The translations under genes and the position numbers were made by a program. Shown here piece by piece: positions 16,841 through 24,722 of a stretch of 64,000 bases of DNA. The notes below the pieces were generated by a model. It made no database searches. It had not been told where the DNA came from and saw only the letters and a list, made by a program, of their open reading frames with translations. This DNA comes from Actinacidiphila rubida. GTDB taxonomy: Bacteria > Actinomycetota > Actinomycetes > Streptomycetales > Streptomycetaceae. The DNA is taken from assembly GCF_900110255.1 (NCBI RefSeq), contig NZ_FODD01000023.1, positions 95,974 through 159,973 of the forward strand. Reading direction: 5' to 3'. Every line of letters starts with the position of its first letter. Position 1 is the stretch's first letter.

Positions 16841-17992
16841 TCAGGGCAGGTTGCGGGCCATGACGATGCGCTGGACCTGGTTGGTGCCCTCGTAGATCTG
16901 CGTAATTTTCGCGTCGCGCATCATGCGCTCGACGGGGTAGTCCCGCGTGTAGCCGTAGCCGCCGAGGAGCTGCACCGCGTCCGTGGTGATCTCCATGGCC
17001 GCGTCGGAGGCGTAGCACTTGGCCGCCGCGCCGAAGAACGTCAGGTCCTTGTCGCCGCGCTCGGACTTCGCGGCGGCCGCGTAGGTGAGCTGCCGGGCCG
17101 CCTCCAGCTTCATCGCCATGTCGGCGAGCATGAACTGGATGCCCTGGAACTCGGCGATGGCCTTGCCGAACTGCTTGCGCTCGGCGACGTAGCCCTTGGC
17201 GTAGTCGAGGGCGCCCTGGGCGATGCCCAGCGCCTGCGCGGCGATGGTCACGCGGGTGTGGTCGAGGGTGCGCATCGCGGTGGCGAAGCCGGTGCCCTCC
17301 TCGCCGATCATGCGGTCGGCGGGGATGCGGACCTGGTCGAAGTACACCTCGCGGGTCGGCGAGCCCTTGATGCCGAGCTTGCGCTCGGGCGCGCCGAACG
17401 ACACGCCCGGGTCGTCCTTCTCGACCACGAACGCCGAGATGCCCTTGGAGCGCTTGTCGGGGTCGGTGACCGCCATCACCGTGTAGAACTCGGAGACCCC
17501 GGCGTTGGTGATCCAGCGCTTGACGCCGTCGAGCACCCAGTGGTCGCCGTCGCGCACCGCGCGGGTCTTCATGCCCGCGGCGTCCGAGCCGGCCTCGGGC
17601 TCGGACAGGCAGTAGGAGAACATGCCCTCGCGGCGGGCCAGGGCCCCCAGGTAGCGGCTCTTGAGCTCCTCGGAGCCGGACAGCTGCACGGGCAGCGAGC
17701 CGAGCTTGTTGACCGCGGGGATCAGCGACGAGGAGGCGCAGACCCGGGCCACCTCCTCGATCACGATGACCGTGGACAGCGCGTCGGCGCCGGCGCCGTC
17801 GTACTGCTCGGGGACGTGCACCGCGTGCAGGTCGGCGGCCTCCAGCGCGTCCCGCGCCTCCTGCGGGAACCGGCCCTGCTCGTCCACCTCGGCCGCGAAC
17901 GGCGCGATCTTCGACTCGGCGAGGGAGCGCACCGAGTCCCGGAGCATCTCCTGCTCCTCCGAGATGCGGAAGAGGTCGAACGGTTCGGACAT
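16841..17992 (-). CDS. Acyl-CoA dehydrogenase
   Basis: A 383-residue FAD enzyme that would introduce the alpha-beta double bond of an acyl-CoA and pass electrons to ETF. Family signatures are CLSEPEAGSDAAGMKTRA, the FAD-contacting WITNAG, QLLGGYGYTRDYPVERMMRDAKI and the catalytic glutamate in IYEGTNQ near the C-terminus. This places it with short-branched/short-chain or medium-chain enzymes. The ATG 17992 has GAGGAG just upstream; the in-frame extension of 49 residues is discarded because it would cross the divergent promoter and its palindrome. The adjacent divergent TetR gene is its probable regulator. Confidence 0.92.
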   Translation of the reverse strand: MSEPFDLFRISEEQEMLRDSVRSLAESKIAPFAAEVDEQGRFPQEARDALEAADLHAVHVPEQYDGAGADALSTVIVIEEVARVCASSSLIPAVNKLGSLPVQLSGSEELKSRYLGALARREGMFSYCLSEPEAGSDAAGMKTRAVRDGDHWVLDGVKRWITNAGVSEFYTVMAVTDPDKRSKGISAFVVEKDDPGVSFGAPERKLGIKGSPTREVYFDQVRIPADRMIGEEGTGFATAMRTLDHTRVTIAAQALGIAQGALDYAKGYVAERKQFGKAIAEFQGIQFMLADMAMKLEAARQLTYAAAAKSERGDKDLTFFGAAAKCYASDAAMEITTDAVQLLGGYGYTRDYPVERMMRDAKITQIYEGTNQVQRIVMARNLP

Positions 17993-18063
17993 GAGGGGCT
18001 CCTCGTCGGGGGTCACGGGTCCACGGTCATCCAGGGTCGCCCTCAGGGTACTCAGTTCCCGCC

Positions 18064-18089
18064 GAAAAGCACACTCAGTGTCGCTTTTC
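18064..18089. promoter_or_regulatory. Double palindrome, probable TetR operator
   Basis: GAAAAGC at 18064-18070 pairs with GCTTTTC at 18083-18089, and inside them ACACT-C-AGTGT forms a second palindrome (18071-18081). The element lies 37 bp before the TetR start and 71 bp before the dehydrogenase start, so one site could control both divergent genes. Confidence 0.65.
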
Positions 18090-18126
18090 ACGGTCGCGCG
18101 GGCCGTCCTGGTGCTACGGTCCAGGC

Positions 18127-18825
18127 ATGACGCCGGCACCCAAGCCCCCGATGCGCGACACCCTGGTCGCCGCCGCGCTCCAGCTCTTCACGGAGCACGG
18201 CTTCGAGCAGACCACGGTCGACGACATCGTGGCGCTGGCCGGCGTCGGACGACGGTCGTTCTTCCGCTACTTCCCGTCCAAGGAGTCGGTGGTCTTCCCC
18301 GACCACGAGGGCTGCCTGCGCCGGATGACGGAGTTCCTCGCCGACCCGGCGGGCGACGCGGCCGACCCGGTGGACCGGGTCAACGACGCGGCCCGGCTGG
18401 TGCTGCGCATGTACACCGGCGACCCGGAGTTCTCGGTGCGCCGCTACGAGCTGACCCGGCAGGTCCCGGCGCTGCGCGCGCACGAGCTGTCGGTGGTCCG
18501 CCGCTACGAGCGCACCCTCGCCAACTACCTGCGGGCCCGGTTCGCCGCGCGGGCCGACGGCAGGCTGCGTGCGGACGTGATCGCCGCGGCGGTCGTCGCC
18601 GCCCACAACCACGCGCTGCGGACGTGGTTGCGCTCGGCCGCCTCGATCGACCCGGAGGCCGAGGTCGACCACGCGCTGGAGTACGTCACGGCGACATGGT
18701 CGGACCGGGAGGACGGGGAGGCCGCCGACGGCACCGGGCCGGCCGACGACGTGGTGGTGATGGTCGCCCGGCGCGGCACTCCGATGTGGCGCGTCGTGCA
18801 GGGCGTGCAGGGCGTCCTGGAGTAG
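18127..18825 (+). CDS. TetR-family transcriptional regulator
   Basis: A 232-residue repressor-type protein. The N-terminal helix-turn-helix spans about residues 9-55 (MRDTLVAAALQLFTEHGFEQ, TTVDDIVALAGVGRRSFFRYF, PSKESVV). The helical C-terminal half would bind an effector, plausibly an acyl-CoA given the divergent acyl-CoA dehydrogenase gene. The start is 37 bp downstream of a double palindrome, which suggests autoregulation. A Gly/Asp-rich segment near residue 200 is a probable linker. Effector identity is inference from context only. Confidence 0.88.
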   Translation: MTPAPKPPMRDTLVAAALQLFTEHGFEQTTVDDIVALAGVGRRSFFRYFPSKESVVFPDHEGCLRRMTEFLADPAGDAADPVDRVNDAARLVLRMYTGDPEFSVRRYELTRQVPALRAHELSVVRRYERTLANYLRARFAARADGRLRADVIAAAVVAAHNHALRTWLRSAASIDPEAEVDHALEYVTATWSDREDGEAADGTGPADDVVVMVARRGTPMWRVVQGVQGVLE

Positions 18826-18856
18826 CCCGGGGGCCCGCGGTCCGCGGGGCCCCGGG
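18826..18856. terminator. Hairpin between TetR and flotillin genes
   Basis: Two 15-nt arms with a single mismatch lie directly after the TetR stop codon and before the convergent flotillin gene. The stem is entirely G/C. Confidence 0.65.
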
Positions 18857-18868
18857 TGCTCCGTGGCG

Positions 18869-20077
18869 TCAGTCGACGTCGACCGGCCCGTCCGAGGACG
18901 AGGATGTCCCGTTGTTCCGGGAGTCGCCGCGCGGGTCCTTCGGGCCCAGGTAGCCGCGCAGGGCCACCGTGCCGGCACCGGTGCCGGCCGCGCCGTCCTC
19001 CCCGTTGAGGTTCTTGCGGACCGAGTCCAGGATCGTCAGGCCCTGGCTGACGAGTCCGGCGGCGATCTCGCTGAGCCCGTCGGCGCCGTTTAGCACGTTG
19101 ACGTTGGCGCCGGACAGGCCCGCGGAGGCCTCCTTGACGATCTGCGGCAGCTGGTCGATCAGCATCCGGTCCAGGGCGACGCGGTCGTGCGAGGCGGCCG
19201 CGGCGGCCTGGATACGCATCCGCTCGGCGTCGGCGACGGCCAGCACCCGGATCCGCTCGGCCTCCGCCTCGGCCGGCTTGACGATCTCGGCGACCAGCTG
19301 CTGCTGGCGCAGTTCGGCGGCCCGCAGCGCCAGTTCGGTCTGCGCCGCGAGGACCTCCCGCTGCGCGTGGGCCTGGGCGAGCGGGCCGGCCTGCGCGGCC
19401 TGCGCCTGCGCGCGGTCGACCTCGGCGCTGTACTCGGCCTGCACGACGGCGGTCTGCCGGGCGTACTCGGCCTGGTTGCGGGCCGCGACCTGCTGCGCCT
19501 CGACGGAGGCCTGGGTGGCCTGCGCCTGGGCGATCTGCGCCTGGCGCTGGATGGCCGCCTTGTGCGGCGCGGACATCGCGTCGATGTAGCCGGTGTCGCC
19601 GTCGTCGATGGACTGGATCTGCAGCGAGTCGACGGTGAGGCCGATCTTGGCCATCTCCGCCTTGGAGGTCTCCAGTACCTCGGTGGCCAGCTTCTGCCGC
19701 TCGGTGACGATCTCCTCGACCGTCATCGAGCCGATGATGGACCGCAGGTGGCCGGCGAAGATCCGGCCGGTGAGGATCGACATCTGGTCCTGGTCGGACA
19801 GGAAGCGCTGGCCGGCGTTGACGATGCTCTCGTGGTCGTTGCCGACCTTGAAGGCGATGACCGCCTTGACGGTCAGGCCGATGCCCTGCCGGGTCACGCA
19901 CTTCTCGGAGACCTCCGCCTCGCACATGGCGAGGGTCAGGAACCGGGTCTTGCGCAGGATCGGCAGCACGAACTTGCCGTGTCCGGTGACGACGCGGAAC
20001 GGCGCACCCCCCAGCCCCCGCCGACCGCCCGAGATGAGCATCGCCTCGTCTGGTGCGGGAACGCGATAACCGAACAT
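18869..20077 (-). CDS. Flotillin-like SPFH/band 7 protein
   Basis: A 402-residue scaffold-type membrane-associated protein. The N-terminal half (to about residue 190) is the SPFH domain, ending in LQIQSIDDGDTGYIDAM. The following 110 residues are rich in Ala, Gln and Glu (QRQAQIAQAQATQASVEAQQ and similar), forming the flotillin coiled coil. The C-terminal tail is low complexity (NNGTSSSSDGPVDVD). There is no clear transmembrane helix, so membrane attachment would be peripheral. In other bacteria flotillins organise membrane microdomains and pair with NfeD proteins. Here a small OB-fold gene lies 25 bp upstream in the same direction and probably supplies that partner. Confidence 0.88.
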   Translation of the reverse strand: MFGYRVPAPDEAMLISGGRRGLGGAPFRVVTGHGKFVLPILRKTRFLTLAMCEAEVSEKCVTRQGIGLTVKAVIAFKVGNDHESIVNAGQRFLSDQDQMSILTGRIFAGHLRSIIGSMTVEEIVTERQKLATEVLETSKAEMAKIGLTVDSLQIQSIDDGDTGYIDAMSAPHKAAIQRQAQIAQAQATQASVEAQQVAARNQAEYARQTAVVQAEYSAEVDRAQAQAAQAGPLAQAHAQREVLAAQTELALRAAELRQQQLVAEIVKPAEAEAERIRVLAVADAERMRIQAAAAASHDRVALDRMLIDQLPQIVKEASAGLSGANVNVLNGADGLSEIAAGLVSQGLTILDSVRKNLNGEDGAAGTGAGTVALRGYLGPKDPRGDSRNNGTSSSSDGPVDVD

Positions 20078-20102
20078 CCTTCGTCTCCTTCGTGTGCGCG
20101 GC

Positions 20103-20336
20103 TCAGCCGGCCGGCGCTTCCAGGGGGTCGAGCCACTCGATGACGTCCACCTGACGGGTGCCGCGGGACTCCACCACCAGCACCGGAGTCCCCGCCACCA
20201 GGGGCGCGTCGGACCAGGCGAGGAACGCCTCGCTGCCGCCCCGGACGCTCACCAGCACCTCGCCGGGGCCCTCGGGGCCGCGGGTACCCACCAGCAGCCT
20301 TCCGCTGCAGCCGATCACGGCATCGTCCCGTGCCAT
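20103..20336 (-). CDS. Small OB-fold protein, NfeD C-terminal domain-like
   Basis: A 77-residue protein with the pattern of the soluble NfeD C-terminal OB fold: IGCSGRLLVGTRGPEGPGEV, then an acidic/Ala turn and VAGTPVLVVESRGTRQVDVIEW. No transmembrane helix is present, unlike full NfeD proteins. It is 25 bp upstream of flotillin on the same strand, matching the known NfeD-SPFH operon pairing. I chose ATG 20336, with GAGG-rich sequence upstream, over the longer frame because the conserved region begins here. The family call rests on pattern and context, not on a search. Confidence 0.7.
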   Translation of the reverse strand: MARDDAVIGCSGRLLVGTRGPEGPGEVLVSVRGGSEAFLAWSDAPLVAGTPVLVVESRGTRQVDVIEWLDPLEAPAG

Positions 20337-20565
20337 CGACGGCCGCCCCTCGTCCTCGGGGATCCACGAGGGATCCGCATGATTCGACCCCGACCATCCT
20401 CCCACCTGGGAGGGCTCCCGGGAGGCGGCCGTCGCTACCGAATACGCGCGGCGGGCACCGCCGGTTCCAGCGGCGGGGGTACGTTCCGTGCCATGATCCC
20501 GACGCGCCGGGTGGGGGCCCGTCGTGCCAGGGTTGAGGCAGCGAACGGCATTGCGAGGAGGCTGG

Positions 20566-22452
20566 ATGTTCCGGGGGTTCACGGCACCGTGGTCCGGGCG
20601 GACCGAACGCGAGGGTCCGTCGTCCACGTCACCGTGGGCGTTCATCCGTACCGAGACCGGCAGCGCCGCGGTGCTGCTGGCGGCGACGCTGGCGGCGCTG
20701 GCGTGGGTGAACATCTGGCCGCACGGCTACGCGTCGGTGTGGTCCACGCGCCTGTCGGTGGAACTGGGCGGGCACGGCGTGGACATGGACCTGCGCGAGT
20801 GGGTGAACAGCGGTCTGATGACGCTGTTCTTCCTGGTCGTGGGGCTGGAGGCACGGCGCGAGTTCGACATGGGCGAGCTGCGTGACCGGCGGCGCGTGCC
20901 GCTGCCGATGCTCGCGGGCCTGATCGGCATGGTGGTGCCGGTGGCGCTCTACCTGTCGCTGAACGCGGGCCACTCGACGAGTCACGGGTGGGGCGCCGCG
21001 ATGTCGACCGACACCGCGTTCGCGCTGGGCATGCTGGCGTTGCTCGGCTCGCGGTTCCCGCGCCGGCTGCACACCTTCATCCTCACCGTGGCCGTCGTCG
21101 ACGACCTGCTGGCGCTGGTGGTGATCGCCGTGGCGTACAGCGAGCACATCTCGTGGCCGGCGCTGGCGGTCGGCATCGGCGTGATGCTGATCGTGTGGGG
21201 GGTGCGCAGTGCCGGGGTGCGGCGGGGCGCGGTGTACGCGTTCCTGGGCGTGGTCGCGTGGGTGGCGTTCGTGCACTCCGGCGTGGACCCGGTGGTGGTG
21301 GGCCTGCTGATGGGCCTGATGTCGTACGCCTATCCGGCGCCGCGGGACGCGCTGGAGCGGGCCAGCGGCCTGTTCCGCAACTTCCGCGAGCAGCCGACGG
21401 CCGAGCTTGAGCGGGAGGCGCGGCTGGGCATCGCCTTCGCGGTGTCCCCCAACGACCGGCTCCAGCGCATCTGGCACCCGTGGAGCAGCTACGCGATCGT
21501 CCCGGTGTTCGCGCTCGCCAACTCGGGCATCCAGCTGAGCGGCTCCGTGCTCGCCGACGCGTTCACGTCACGGATCACGCTGGGCATCCTGCTGGCCTAT
21601 GGGATCGGCAAGCCGGTCGCGATCGTCGGCACGTCGGCGCTGGCCACCAAGCTCAGCCGGGGCCGGATGCGGCCGCCGGTGGGCTGGGGGGCGGTGCTGG
21701 GCGGCGGCACGATCGCCGGGATCGGCTTCACCGTCTCGCTGCTGATCGCCACGCTGGCCTTCCACGGCGAGCAGCTGGCCGAGGCGAAGATCGGCGTGCT
21801 GACCGCCGTGGTGCTGGCGATGGTCGACACGACGCTGGTGGCCCTGGTCATCGAGCGGATGCCGAAGGCCCGCCGGGCGCGGGCGCTGCTCGGCACGGCG
21901 CAGTCGGTGGTGGACCTGTCGGATCCGGTGGACCCGGACTGCGACCACGTCCGCGGCCCGATGGACGCTCCGGTGACGATCGTGGAGTACGGGGACTTCG
22001 AGTGCCCGTACTGCGGTCAGGCCGAGAGCGTGGTCCGGGAGGTGCTCGCGGACTTCGGCGACGTGCGCTACGTGTGGCGCCATCTGCCGCTGACCGACGT
22101 GCATCCGCACGCGCAGCTGGCCGCGGAGGCCGCGGAGGCGGCCTCGCTGCAGGGCCGGTTCTGGGCGATGCGGGACCTGCTGTTCGAGAACCAGGACGCG
22201 CTGGGCATCAAGGACCTGCTCCGCCACGCCGAGGAGATCGGCCTGGACCTGGACAAGTTCCGCGAGGCGCTGCGGGCCCGCAAGGGCGCCGCGCGGGTCG
22301 CGCGGGACGTGGAGTCGGCGGACAGCAGCGGGGTCGCGGGCACGCCGACGTTCTTCGTCAACGGCCGCCGCCACCAGGGGGCGTACGACGTCGACAGCCT
22401 GTCGCACGCGGTGGTCGCGGCGCGGGACCGGGCGCTCCTGCTGGACGACTGA
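20566..22452 (+). CDS. nhaA: Na+/H+ antiporter NhaA fused to a DsbA-like thioredoxin domain
   Basis: A 628-residue fusion. Residues up to about 430 form NhaA, with the ion-site aspartates in AVVDDLLALVV and the STDTAFALG segment; the protein would exchange protons for sodium across the membrane. The last 170 residues form a DsbA/thioredoxin-like domain with CPYC (Cys480, Cys483) and the cis-Pro segment GVAGTPTFFVNGR. Such fusions are known in actinobacteria but their purpose is not established. The ATG 20566 follows AGGAGG; an in-frame GTG at 20524 is less likely. The thioredoxin domain's side of the membrane cannot be told with confidence. Confidence 0.92.
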   Translation: MFRGFTAPWSGRTEREGPSSTSPWAFIRTETGSAAVLLAATLAALAWVNIWPHGYASVWSTRLSVELGGHGVDMDLREWVNSGLMTLFFLVVGLEARREFDMGELRDRRRVPLPMLAGLIGMVVPVALYLSLNAGHSTSHGWGAAMSTDTAFALGMLALLGSRFPRRLHTFILTVAVVDDLLALVVIAVAYSEHISWPALAVGIGVMLIVWGVRSAGVRRGAVYAFLGVVAWVAFVHSGVDPVVVGLLMGLMSYAYPAPRDALERASGLFRNFREQPTAELEREARLGIAFAVSPNDRLQRIWHPWSSYAIVPVFALANSGIQLSGSVLADAFTSRITLGILLAYGIGKPVAIVGTSALATKLSRGRMRPPVGWGAVLGGGTIAGIGFTVSLLIATLAFHGEQLAEAKIGVLTAVVLAMVDTTLVALVIERMPKARRARALLGTAQSVVDLSDPVDPDCDHVRGPMDAPVTIVEYGDFECPYCGQAESVVREVLADFGDVRYVWRHLPLTDVHPHAQLAAEAAEAASLQGRFWAMRDLLFENQDALGIKDLLRHAEEIGLDLDKFREALRARKGAARVARDVESADSSGVAGTPTFFVNGRRHQGAYDVDSLSHAVVAARDRALLLDD

Positions 22453-22513
22453 CGGGGACGGGTGCCGTGGGCGGCCGGCGCCCCGAGGACGGGCGCCGGT
22501 CCCCGGACACGGT

Positions 22514-22547
22514 GCGGGGCGGACGGGCAGGTGCCCGTCCGCCCCGC
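22514..22547. terminator. Strong hairpin between convergent genes
   Basis: A perfect 16-bp stem with a GG loop sits between the nhaA stop and the stop of the convergent 22571 gene. Confidence 0.8.
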
Positions 22548-22570
22548 GCCGCTGCGCCGGGGATCCGGTG

Positions 22571-22804
22571 TCAGGGCTCGTCGTCGGGCCGTACGGCGGT
22601 GGGGAGCCCCGGTTCCTGGTGGCCGCCGCTGGCCATCATCCGCACGTCGCCCTCGGGGCTGATCTCCGCGCGGACGATTCCGGAGTCGTCCTCGTAGATG
22701 GGGTTGCCGCCCGCGCCCGCCCTGTCGGTGCGGTGCACGACGATGGTGTCGTCCCCTGCGGCTTGGGCAGGGAAGACCAGTTCGTAGCGTTCGGGAAATT
22801 CCAT
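22571..22804 (-). CDS. Small protein resembling DUF6296
   Basis: A 77-residue protein with an N-terminal strand-rich core (MEFPERYELVFP, DDTIVVHRTDRAG, PIYEDDSGIVRAEISPEGDVRMM) and a polar Pro-rich tail. The pattern matches small streptomycete proteins annotated DUF6296, from memory; no function is known for them. The ATG 22804 has GGGAGG upstream at proper distance. It is not close to a partner gene: cobK ends 138 bp upstream on the same strand. Confidence 0.65.
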   Translation of the reverse strand: MEFPERYELVFPAQAAGDDTIVVHRTDRAGAGGNPIYEDDSGIVRAEISPEGDVRMMASGGHQEPGLPTAVRPDDEP

Positions 22805-22942
22805 GCAATGCCTCCCGACCAGGTCGTGAGGGGCCGTGCGCCCCTCCACCCGTCTCGCGGCCCCACCCATCATCCCCCCGACGTCCGCGGGACGCACATC
22901 TCCGTCACGAATGGTGTCCGAGTCGTGACACGCCGCGTTCGG

Positions 22943-23707
22943 TCAGGGAGTTGCGCCTGGTGGGAGGGCGTGCGGGAGGGCGCGCAGCCAGGCGGCGGCC
23001 TCGGCGGGGGTGCGGGCGACGGGCACGCCGGACGGGGGCCGCGGGCGGCGGACGACCAGCACGGGCAGGCCGAAGGCGCGGGCGGCGGCGAGCTTCGCGG
23101 CGGTCGCGTCGCCGCCGCTGTCCTTGGTGACCAGTACGTCGATCCGGTGGTCGCGCATCAGGCGCAGCTCGTCCTCGACGGTGAAGGGGCCGCGGGCGAG
23201 CACCAGGCGGTGGTCGGCGGGCAGCGGCGGGGCGGGCGGGTCGACGGAGCGGACGAGGCAGAAAAGGCGGGTGGCGGCGAAGGCGGCGAGGTCCTGCCGG
23301 CCGACCGTGAGGAAGGCCCGGGTGCCCAGCGCGGGCAGGAGGGCGGCCGCCTCGGCGAGAGTGTCCGCAAGGTGCCAGCGGTCGCCGGGGCCCGCGTTCC
23401 ATCCGGGCCGGCGGACGGCGAGCAGCGGGACGGCGGCGGCCGACGCGGCGTCGGCGGCGTGGCGGCTGATCGCGGCCGCGAAGGGGTGGGTCGCGTCGAC
23501 GAGGGCGCCGGCGCGTTCGGCGCGCAGCCAGCCGGCGAGGCCGGCGGCTCCGCCGAAGCCGCCGCTGCGGGTGCGCCCGGCCGCGGGCAGGGGTGCGGCG
23601 GTGCGGCCGGCGAGCGACAGCGTGACGTCGAACGCGGTGTCGCCGTCGAGGAGCCGGGCCAGTTCCCGGGCCTCACCCGTGCCGCCGAGGATCAGTACCC
23701 GCCGCAT
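22943..23707 (-). CDS. cobK: Precorrin-6A reductase
   Basis: A 254-residue NADPH-dependent reductase of corrin-ring synthesis. The N-terminal RVLILGGTGEARELARLL is the dinucleotide-binding start of CobK/CbiJ, and the family motifs VDATHPFA and VTKDSGG are present. It reduces precorrin-6A to precorrin-6B (or the cobalt form) on the way to cobalamin. cobF lies 28 bp upstream on the same strand, so the two form a short operon isolated from the main cobalamin cluster. The only candidate regulatory site upstream of the pair is the Nur box at 24652. Confidence 0.9.
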   Translation of the reverse strand: MRRVLILGGTGEARELARLLDGDTAFDVTLSLAGRTAAPLPAAGRTRSGGFGGAAGLAGWLRAERAGALVDATHPFAAAISRHAADAASAAAVPLLAVRRPGWNAGPGDRWHLADTLAEAAALLPALGTRAFLTVGRQDLAAFAATRLFCLVRSVDPPAPPLPADHRLVLARGPFTVEDELRLMRDHRIDVLVTKDSGGDATAAKLAAARAFGLPVLVVRRPRPPSGVPVARTPAEAAAWLRALPHALPPGATP

Positions 23708-23735
23708 CGGCGGGCCCGCGGGCCGGCGGCGGCGT

Positions 23736-24512
23736 TCACTGCCGGCCCGCCGGGCGGCGCAGGAGGTAGGTGTCCATGATCCAGCCCTTGCGGGCCCTGG
23801 CCTCCTCCCGGACCTGGGAGATGCGGACGGCGAGCGCGGTGTCCAGGGGGCCGGAGAGCAGGATCTCGTCGGGTGTGCCGAGGTAGGCGCCCCAGTAGAT
23901 GTGCAGGCCCCGGCCGGCCAGGGCGGCGAACGCCTGGCGGGCGTCGAGCATGACCACGATGTCGTCGGGACCGTCGGGCAGCCCCTCCTCGGCCAGCCGC
24001 CGCCCGGTGGTGATCCGCACGGGCCGCCCGACCTGGTTCAGCGTGGTGCGGTGCCGGGCGGTGAGCGCCGACACGCTGCTCACGCCGGGCACGACGGCCC
24101 ACGTGAAGTCGGCGGTGCCGCGCGCGTGCACCTCCTCCAGGGCGGCGAGTGTGCTGTCGTAGAGCGCCGGGTCGCCCCAGACGAGGAACGCGCCGCACTC
24201 CCCCTCGGCCAGCTCGTCGAGGACGAGCCTTTCGTAGGCGTCGGCGCGGCGGCGCCGCCAGTCGTCGACGGCCGGGGCGTACGCGGGCGTGGCCGCGGTC
24301 CGGTCCCGTGCGGGGTCGGGGACGACGGCGACGCGGTGCGGCTGCCGGGCGTGCTCGGCGAGGATCGTCCGGCGCAGGGCCGCCAGATCGTCCTTCTCCT
24401 CGCCCTTGTCGAGGAGGAAGAACACGTCGGTGGCGCCGATCGCCCGGACCGCCTGGAGGGTCAGGTGCTCCGGGTCGCCCGCGCCGATTCCGATGACCTG
24501 GATCCGTTTCAC
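23736..24512 (-). CDS. cobF: Precorrin-6A synthase (deacetylating)
   Basis: A 258-residue methyltransferase of the tetrapyrrole methylase fold that adds the C-1 methyl group using SAM and loses the acetyl unit. It opens VKRIQVIGIGAGDPEHLTLQAV, carries the VWGDPALYDSTL loop and PGVSSVSAL, all typical of CobF. CobF belongs to the aerobic cobalamin pathway. GTG 24512 is the start, since the conserved first strand follows at once. It is divergent from the nickel/cobalt permease, sharing a 210-bp promoter region. Confidence 0.92.
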   Translation of the reverse strand: MKRIQVIGIGAGDPEHLTLQAVRAIGATDVFFLLDKGEEKDDLAALRRTILAEHARQPHRVAVVPDPARDRTAATPAYAPAVDDWRRRRADAYERLVLDELAEGECGAFLVWGDPALYDSTLAALEEVHARGTADFTWAVVPGVSSVSALTARHRTTLNQVGRPVRITTGRRLAEEGLPDGPDDIVVMLDARQAFAALAGRGLHIYWGAYLGTPDEILLSGPLDTALAVRISQVREEARARKGWIMDTYLLRRPAGRQ

Positions 24513-24651
24513 GGACGGGAGTCTGGCACAGGCGTGCGGCCGGCCCGCACGCCCCCGTGCCGCTTCCGATGCTCCCGGCGGGCGACCGCGGCCCGCGTGG
24601 CGCGCGCATGAGGGCAGGTCGCCGGGGGTAGTCAGATCACGGGCCGCCTTA

Positions 24652-24668
24652 TTGCAAGTGAGTTGCAA
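24652..24668. promoter_or_regulatory. Nur box (nickel-responsive Fur-family operator)
   Basis: The site is TTGCAA, five bases (GTGAG), then TTGCAA. This equals the consensus I recall for the Streptomyces nickel regulator Nur (tTGCaa-N5-ttGCAA). It lies 54 bp upstream of the permease ATG and 139 bp upstream of cobF, in the divergent promoter region. Nickel-bound Nur would be expected to repress the permease. Confidence 0.8.
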
Positions 24669-24722
24669 CTAGTAGTGTGTGGCGCGAACGACGGCGACGG
24701 TGTGACCACGGAGGACGACACG

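Noticed and set aside
24513..24722. Possible cobalamin riboswitch ahead of cobF or the permease
   Set aside because: No B12-box-like sequence is present in this short gap; the clear element is the Nur box.
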